A stretch of 64,000 nt of DNA from Neptunicella marina (GTDB lineage Bacteria > Pseudomonadota > Gammaproteobacteria > Enterobacterales > Alteromonadaceae). Location of the stretch: assembly GCF_014270035.1 (NCBI RefSeq), contig NZ_JACNEP010000001.1:248001-312000 (forward strand). The letters are read 5' to 3'. This document shows positions 59,238-64,000 of the stretch, in pieces (position 1 is the first letter of the stretch; each line of letters starts with the position of its first letter). The notes beneath the pieces were generated by a model. That model made no database searches. It was not told the origin of the DNA and saw only the letters and a program-made list of their open reading frames with translations. Made by a program: the position numbers and the translations under genes.

Positions 59238-60059
59238 ATGAAAATTTCAATTTGTGGTTATGGCTGGTTAGGACTGCCTTTGGCGCTGCATATACAGCAG
59301 AAGGGTCAGCAAATAATTGGTACAACCCGTACAGCCGCCAAACAACACCAGCTAAAACAGCAAGATTTAGATACAGTGCTGTATTCACTGGGTGATGACA
59401 TCACCTCAAGCGAGCTGCAAACCTTATTTGATTGCGACGTATTAATTTTAAATATCGCACCCGGGCGAAAACAACTTGATGCGACAGCCTTTGTAAAAAA
59501 CATGACCGACTTCATTCAGCAAGCCAAAACAGCAGGAACTAAAAAGCTGTTATTTATTAGCACCACGTCAGTTTATGGCGAGCAAACCGGGGTTATCACA
59601 GAGTCATCGCCCTTACAGCCCACAACAGCATCAGGCCAATGTCATCAATTAATCGAGCAAGTGGTATTCGATGTTTTTGCGCAAGCGGGTGCAGTCATGC
59701 GACTAGCGGGTTTAGTAGGAGAAAATCGACACCCTGCCCGCTATTTAGCCGGTAAAACAGATATAGCAAACGGCCAACACGTGGTTAATTTAGTGCATCA
59801 AACCGATGTGATTAATGCCATCAACAGTCTTATTCAACACCATGCTTTTGGTGATATTTATCATTTATGCAGTCACGACCATCCCACGCGTCAGGCATAT
59901 TACCAGTGGGCGTGTGACACGTTAGGTTTGCCACCAGCTCAATTTGAAGAATCAAACTATGCCCCAAAAGATCAGGGTAAACTCATAGATGCACAACAAA
60001 GCTGTCAAAAGCTGGGGTTAGAACTTAGATACCCCAGTCCGTTTGATATGCTTAACTAG
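59238..60059 (+). CDS. NAD-dependent epimerase/dehydratase-like protein (YeeZ-like)
   Basis: Extended short-chain dehydrogenase/reductase-like protein of 273 residues. The nucleotide-binding motif KISICGYGWLGLPLALHI starts at residue 2. The central LLFISTTSVYGEQTGV resembles the TSVYG segment of NAD-dependent epimerases. The later Tyr-x-x-x-Lys is not obvious (GQCHQLIEQ occupies that region), so catalytic status is uncertain. It resembles E. coli YeeZ, function unknown. The ATG at 59238 replaces a longer frame without family similarity. Its last 8 bp overlap the convergent hydrolase gene. Confidence 0.8.
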   Translation: MKISICGYGWLGLPLALHIQQKGQQIIGTTRTAAKQHQLKQQDLDTVLYSLGDDITSSELQTLFDCDVLILNIAPGRKQLDATAFVKNMTDFIQQAKTAGTKKLLFISTTSVYGEQTGVITESSPLQPTTASGQCHQLIEQVVFDVFAQAGAVMRLAGLVGENRHPARYLAGKTDIANGQHVVNLVHQTDVINAINSLIQHHAFGDIYHLCSHDHPTRQAYYQWACDTLGLPPAQFEESNYAPKDQGKLIDAQQSCQKLGLELRYPSPFDMLN

Positions 60060-61092
60060 CCTGCTTGTGCCTAAGTAAAATATCAACAATACGTTGATAA
60101 ACAATTTCCAGAATACTCCAGCTATCGCCGCCATTGGTATTCACCAGCAACACCACCACTGCATCAATATCTTTATGGTAACGCGCAATACTCGAATAAC
60201 CGGGCAATAACCCCGTATGACCATATTGATAAAGAGATGAATAAATTGTTTGTTCGCTATCAGTTAATAGTGAACCATCATTTAACGCCCGAATAAAAAT
60301 GCCTACATCTTCAGCCGTCGCTACCATAGAGCCGCCAGGATTCACAAAGTCGTTGCCCTTGATATCCGGCTCATATCCCTGAAAATAACCGCTGGTAACA
60401 TCCTCCAGATTCACTTCCTTAAGCAAACTAAAGGTATGGGTTAAACCAAGCGGCTGCACTATCTGTTGTTGAATAAACTGGTGATGGCTGTAACCCAGAG
60501 CGCGATCCATGATTGCACCCAACAACAAGTAATTAGAATTGGAATATTCGTAATCGCTGTCCGGGGGGAAATTCGACGGTTTATTGATAAACAGTGCCAA
60601 GGCGCCTTGATTATCCGGTGGGTTATCCCAGGGGAAATCAGGATTATCGCTGTAATTGTAAATACCACTGCGATGCTGCACCAACATGCGCAATGCGATG
60701 GTATCGGCATTTTCTATTTTATTGGCAACAGCAGGTAACAAGTCAGCCAGGGTATCGTCCTGATGCAAGACTTGCTGGTTAATCAATTTAGCCACCGCAA
60801 CCGCGATATATAACTTACTGATGCTGGCGATTTTAAAATACGCGTGAGGATCAGCCGGAATTTTGTCTTTGCGGTTATTCCAGCCTGCGGCTAATAATTG
60901 CGGTGGTTGCCCAGCTTCGTCGATATACGCAATCGCACCATCAAATCCATGTTCAAGCCCTTGTTCTAATTGTTGTTGTACTGTGTCAGGTAAAGGTGCA
61001 ATCCAGATACTGATGATATTCCAGGGCACAAACGCCAAACTCGCTAAACTGCATGTAATAAGCACAATTTGAAATAAGCGTTTTCCGTTCAT
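60052..61092 (-). CDS. Beta-lactamase-fold serine hydrolase (class C-like)
   Basis: Secreted or membrane-anchored protein of 346 residues in the beta-lactamase/penicillin-binding-protein fold (PF00144). One N-terminal hydrophobic segment (LFQIVLITCSLASLAFVPW) is followed by the nucleophile motif SISK at residues 90-93, the YSN triad member in EYSNSNYLL and an HTG box in GHTGLLPGY. All three motifs are intact. Such proteins are usually peptidases or esterases and only rarely antibiotic-degrading enzymes, so a resistance role is not implied. It is divergent from the TonB-dependent receptor gene and shares its 200-bp upstream region. Confidence 0.88.
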   Translation of the reverse strand: MNGKRLFQIVLITCSLASLAFVPWNIISIWIAPLPDTVQQQLEQGLEHGFDGAIAYIDEAGQPPQLLAAGWNNRKDKIPADPHAYFKIASISKLYIAVAVAKLINQQVLHQDDTLADLLPAVANKIENADTIALRMLVQHRSGIYNYSDNPDFPWDNPPDNQGALALFINKPSNFPPDSDYEYSNSNYLLLGAIMDRALGYSHHQFIQQQIVQPLGLTHTFSLLKEVNLEDVTSGYFQGYEPDIKGNDFVNPGGSMVATAEDVGIFIRALNDGSLLTDSEQTIYSSLYQYGHTGLLPGYSSIARYHKDIDAVVVLLVNTNGGDSWSILEIVYQRIVDILLRHKQAS

Positions 61093-61174
61093 AACCTCGT
61101 CCTCAAACTTTGGCTTATCGATGCCCTAAGCCACTCATATTACGTAGAAATTACAAAATAATTACCATTTAATC

Positions 61175-61214
61175 CTGTCATAAAAAAGTCGTAAAAACAT
61201 CAATTAACTGTCAA
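61175..61214 (+). promoter_or_regulatory. PHO-box-like array upstream of the TonB receptor
   Basis: Half-sites start every 11 bp: CTGTCAT (61175), AAGTCGT (61186), ACATCAA (61197) and CTGTCAA (61208), separated by A/T-only tetranucleotides. The PhoB box is built of CTGTCAT-type heptamers with 4-bp A/T spacers. The first unit is a perfect match, the fourth has one mismatch, and the two middle units are weak. A TATAAA at 61261 is a possible -10 but lies farther away than usual. Confidence 0.5.
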
Positions 61215-61301
61215 GTTTTTGCCGCTTTCTCTTCACAAAACTGCTGCACATTAGCGCGCTTATAAAAACAACACACTCAACTACAAATAATGGAACCGCT
61301 A

Positions 61302-63644
61302 ATGAAATTAGGACATTACAAACATCTCGCAATGTGCATTGCGTGCGCGTTAACCCAACAAGCCATGGCAGAGGAAGCTGCACCAGCTAACAAGGAAGAA
61401 ACCACATTGGAAGAAATCACTGTCGTGGGACGCAGTGTTTCTTATGCGAACAACCAGACTGATGATTCGATGCTTAAACAGCAAACGGCACTCACCAGTG
61501 CATTGGCTGTTATCGATAATCTACCTGGTGTACTTATCAACGAAGGTGATACCTTTGGTTCTGACGACTGGTCTACCACTGTATCTATTCGTGGCTTTCA
61601 GTTAAGCCTCGATGAACAGCAAATCGGTATTACCATCGATGGCATCGCCAACGGTAACTCAAACTATGGTGGTGGTGCCAAAGCCAACCGTTATATCGAC
61701 ACCGAAAACTTAGGTCGTGTAGAAGTATCTCAAGGTACGGGCGATGTAGCCTCCCGCTCTAACGAAGCGTTAGGCGGTACATTAAACTTCACTACTTATG
61801 ATCCAGGCGTGACTGAGCGCATGACCACCAGTTTGTCATTAGGTAGTTTTGATGCACAGAAGTACTTTGTACGTTACGAAACCGGTGAAATCGCTAAAGA
61901 TACCTTTGCATGGGTAAGTGTATCCAGCAGCCAAAACAGTGACTGGGTTGATCAGGTTGCCGAAAACAAACGTGATCACTTAGCAGCTAAAGTATTATCC
62001 AACATTGGTGGTGTTGATTTCACCGCTTACGTTAGCTGGGATGATACCCACGAAGATAACTACCAACGTGTAAGCCTGGCTCAGTTTATTCAAAATCCAG
62101 AATCAGATAATTTAACCTCGGAATGGACAGGTATTCCTTACGTAGACCAGGTCTATCGTCGCGGTTGGTCTACTCTGCGTGAAAACCTTTTTGGTTACTT
62201 AAAAGCGTCTTATCAGGTGGGTGATTTAGAGCTCTCTGGTAATGTTTATTATCACCATAATGAAGGCCGTGGTGACTGGGTTCCTCAGTATGTAGTGGAT
62301 GTTCACGCCGATGGTGACAATCAGGCACATTCTGAACTGGTTTCAGGTAATACTTATTATGGCGGCAGTGCATTAGGACAAATAAAGTTTGTTGATTCTA
62401 ACGGTATGGCACTTAGTCCAATTGACGGTTGTCAAAGTTCAATCGTATTCCCATACGGTGGAGCTGGTGCAGATTACGATCCAAACTGTTATGAAGATGG
62501 TGCCGTTCCTGTTGGTTCATATCGTCACAGCCACTACAAAAAAGAACGTGTAGGTTTTGATGCTGACTTTGTTTACTACACCCGTTTAAATGGTATGGAT
62601 AACGAATTACGAGGCGGAATCTGGTATGAAGATTACAAGCGTCAGGAATCCCGTGACTGGCATAAAATCATTGATTCTAAAACCAGCTACGAATTTGACC
62701 ACACGCCTTACTGGGTGCAGTACGATAACCGCTTCCCGGTTACCACCACCATGTTTTATGCCGAAGATGAATTGGATACCGGCTTTGCCAAATTCCGTTT
62801 GGGTGTAAAACAGTTTTTTGTCGACTTAGAGCGTTTCGACAACTTTGGTGAAGGTGAACACCGTGAGGTTAACTCAGATTCTGATCTGTTAGTTTCGGGT
62901 GGTGTGGTTGTGCAAACCGGCATCGATGGATTGGAAGTATTTGCCGGTTATGCCGAAAACTTTGCTGCGATCAAAGACGCGGTATTAGAAAAAGAAGCTT
63001 CTGCACTGGAAGATATCGAACCAGAAACCGCCGATAATATCGATGCGGGTTTACGTTTTGTGTCAGGCAGCGTTAACGCCAGTATCACCTACTATGATAT
63101 CAAATTCGAAAACCGCCTAACCTTTATCTCTCCGGACTCACCTGATGGTGTTAACTACCTGGATGAAAACAATGGCGCTTACATTAACGTAGGTGGTATT
63201 GAATCTAAGGGTGTGGAAGCTTCGTTAACCGTTGATTTAAGCGAACGCTGGTCGCTGTATGGTTCATATACGCATAATACCTCTGAATACACTGGTGGTT
63301 TGAGTGATTATCCGGAAGGTAATCAGGTATTTGGCTCTGCGAAAAACATGGCAGTTGTCTCTGTTGATTACACACACGGTAACTACTTTGCCGGTAGTTC
63401 AACCAAATGGGTCGATGACCGTTATATTGATGCCGCTAATACCCAGATTGCGCCGGGCTATGTTGTGACGGATTTCTACGCTGGTGTTGCTGTTGAATCT
63501 CCGGTTCAGGGCATTGAGTCAATCAACGTGCGTATGACCATCAACAATATGTTTGATAAGAGCTATTTAGGTGGTATTGCTGGTCAGGCCGCATGGATTG
63601 GATCACCACGTTCTGCTGCTTTAAACCTGAGCATGAGCTTCTAA
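61302..63644 (+). CDS. TonB-dependent outer-membrane receptor
   Basis: 22-strand outer-membrane transporter, energised by TonB. The signal peptide (HLAMCIACALTQQAMA) is followed by the TonB box region (EEITVVG), a plug domain (VSIRGFQLSLDEQQIGITID, RVEVSQGTGDVASRSNEALG) and a beta-barrel ending in ALNLSMSF with the terminal phenylalanine. The ATG at 61302 has GGA seven bases upstream; an ATG four codons earlier is less likely. About 780 residues. The substrate is not given by the sequence. The PHO-box-like upstream site and the downstream phosphatase suggest a phosphorylated organic compound. Confidence 0.92.
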   Translation: MKLGHYKHLAMCIACALTQQAMAEEAAPANKEETTLEEITVVGRSVSYANNQTDDSMLKQQTALTSALAVIDNLPGVLINEGDTFGSDDWSTTVSIRGFQLSLDEQQIGITIDGIANGNSNYGGGAKANRYIDTENLGRVEVSQGTGDVASRSNEALGGTLNFTTYDPGVTERMTTSLSLGSFDAQKYFVRYETGEIAKDTFAWVSVSSSQNSDWVDQVAENKRDHLAAKVLSNIGGVDFTAYVSWDDTHEDNYQRVSLAQFIQNPESDNLTSEWTGIPYVDQVYRRGWSTLRENLFGYLKASYQVGDLELSGNVYYHHNEGRGDWVPQYVVDVHADGDNQAHSELVSGNTYYGGSALGQIKFVDSNGMALSPIDGCQSSIVFPYGGAGADYDPNCYEDGAVPVGSYRHSHYKKERVGFDADFVYYTRLNGMDNELRGGIWYEDYKRQESRDWHKIIDSKTSYEFDHTPYWVQYDNRFPVTTTMFYAEDELDTGFAKFRLGVKQFFVDLERFDNFGEGEHREVNSDSDLLVSGGVVVQTGIDGLEVFAGYAENFAAIKDAVLEKEASALEDIEPETADNIDAGLRFVSGSVNASITYYDIKFENRLTFISPDSPDGVNYLDENNGAYINVGGIESKGVEASLTVDLSERWSLYGSYTHNTSEYTGGLSDYPEGNQVFGSAKNMAVVSVDYTHGNYFAGSSTKWVDDRYIDAANTQIAPGYVVTDFYAGVAVESPVQGIESINVRMTINNMFDKSYLGGIAGQAAWIGSPRSAALNLSMSF

Positions 63645-63661
63645 TATAAACTTGAAAAAAT

Positions 63662-63686
63662 AAAGGCAGGTGATCCTGCCTTTTTT
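63662..63686 (+). terminator. Hairpin between receptor and phosphatase genes
   Basis: A 9-bp stem AAAGGCAGG / CCTGCCTTT with a TGAT loop runs into TTT. It lies only 30 bp upstream of the phosphatase start and may attenuate rather than block read-through. Confidence 0.75.
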
Positions 63687-63715
63687 CGTTTTTAAACCCT
63701 GTAAGGATAACAACA

Positions 63716-64000
63716 ATGCGCGCTATTTTATTTGTATTGCTAAGCCTTTATCTCAGCTCAATGTCGGCCACTGCCGCCGATAATTTGGTTATTGTTACTA
63801 TGGATGGCATGCGCTGGCAGGAAGTGTTCAACGGCATCGATCCGGTTTTAACTAATAATGAGAAATTTACCCGCGACGGTTTTAATATCAAATCAACATT
63901 CGATGCAGAGAATAATGAATTAAAACGCCAAAAACTGATGCCATTTTTGTGGAACACGGTTGTTCAGCAGGGCGTCATCACCGGCAATCAAAACGCAGGT
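63716..64000 (+). CDS. Alkaline phosphatase-superfamily secreted protein, 5' part
   Basis: The open frame runs off the end of the window; 95 residues are visible. The ATG has AAGGA nine bases upstream and is followed by a signal peptide (AILFVLLSLYLSSMSATAA). The mature start DNLVIVTMDGMRWQEVFNGID carries the first metal-binding Asp in the 'TMDGMRWQEVF' motif of alkaline-phosphatase/sulfatase-superfamily proteins. The catalytic Thr/Ser region is not yet reached. Its place after a TonB-dependent receptor fits release of phosphate from organic esters. Confidence 0.8.
   Translation, partial: MRAILFVLLSLYLSSMSATAADNLVIVTMDGMRWQEVFNGIDPVLTNNEKFTRDGFNIKSTFDAENNELKRQKLMPFLWNTVVQQGVITGNQNAG

Noticed and set aside
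60052-61092. Possible class C beta-lactamase resistance gene
   Set aside because: The fold motifs are there, but it lacks any closer resemblance to AmpC enzymes and such proteins are mostly peptidases or esterases.

Overview
The window is a stretch of chromosome from a gammaproteobacterium, most likely a marine member of the Alteromonadales. This rests on gene order and protein families: the pnp-rpsO-truB-rbfA-infB-nusA-rimP-tRNA-fMet block, the ftsH-folP-glmM-tpiA-secG-tRNA-Leu block, the dapB-carA-carB-greA block and the fimV-asd-pdxB-fabB-mnmC-yfcL-epmC block are all gammaproteobacterial arrangements. FimV, EpmC, RoxA, MnmC and PdxB are also characteristic of that class. GC content is moderate. 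I see no prophage, insertion sequence, integrase or CRISPR array. No rRNA is present, and there are two tRNAs.

Positions 1-20.4 kb are a mixed region. It holds the 3' part of metG, a YafS-like methyltransferase divergent from gloB, mltD followed by a seven-copy heptanucleotide repeat, and two small AT-rich genes (an RraB-like protein and a coiled-coil membrane protein). It continues with a NatAB-type ABC exporter, a Yip1-family membrane protein, a periplasmic binding protein, roxA, a DUF3025 gene, an M28 lipoprotein peptidase, asnB, an MscS-type channel, and dusC followed by two overlapping amidohydrolase genes. The second amidohydrolase has lost the HxH metal motif.

Positions 20.5-35.2 kb carry the translation and transcription 'superoperon' on the minus strand. 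It starts at an initiator tRNA with a clear promoter and runs through rimP, nusA, infB, rbfA, truB, rpsO and pnp. Unrelated genes are interleaved: a MAPEG membrane protein after a terminator downstream of infB, and an overlapping glutamine-amidotransferase/VTT-membrane-protein pair between truB and rpsO. hemN, a fumarylacetoacetate-hydrolase-family gene and a small unknown gene lie between the two tRNA genes. hemN has an FNR-like box upstream.

Positions 35.2-47.2 kb hold secG, tpiA, glmM, folP and ftsH (minus), yhbY (plus), then greA, carB, carA and dapB (minus). The usual rlmE gene between yhbY and ftsH is missing. carAB has a candidate ARG box, a promoter and a terminator-like leader hairpin, and it starts with TTG.

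Positions 47.3-64 kb hold fimV (with a 111-bp in-frame repeat array), asd, pdxB, fabB, mnmC, yfcL, a NAD-kinase-like gene, epmC, a YeeZ-like dehydratase/epimerase and a beta-lactamase-fold serine hydrolase. The window ends with a TonB-dependent receptor and the 5' part of a secreted alkaline-phosphatase-family gene. Four half-sites spaced 11 bp apart, resembling a PHO box, lie upstream of the receptor, which suggests phosphate-ester scavenging under PhoB control.

I did not find a clearly new biological system. The observations most worth following are the heptamer repeat, the degenerate amidohydrolase paired with an intact one, the PHO-box/TonB/phosphatase unit, the C26-VTT overlapping pair and the loss of rlmE from its usual place.
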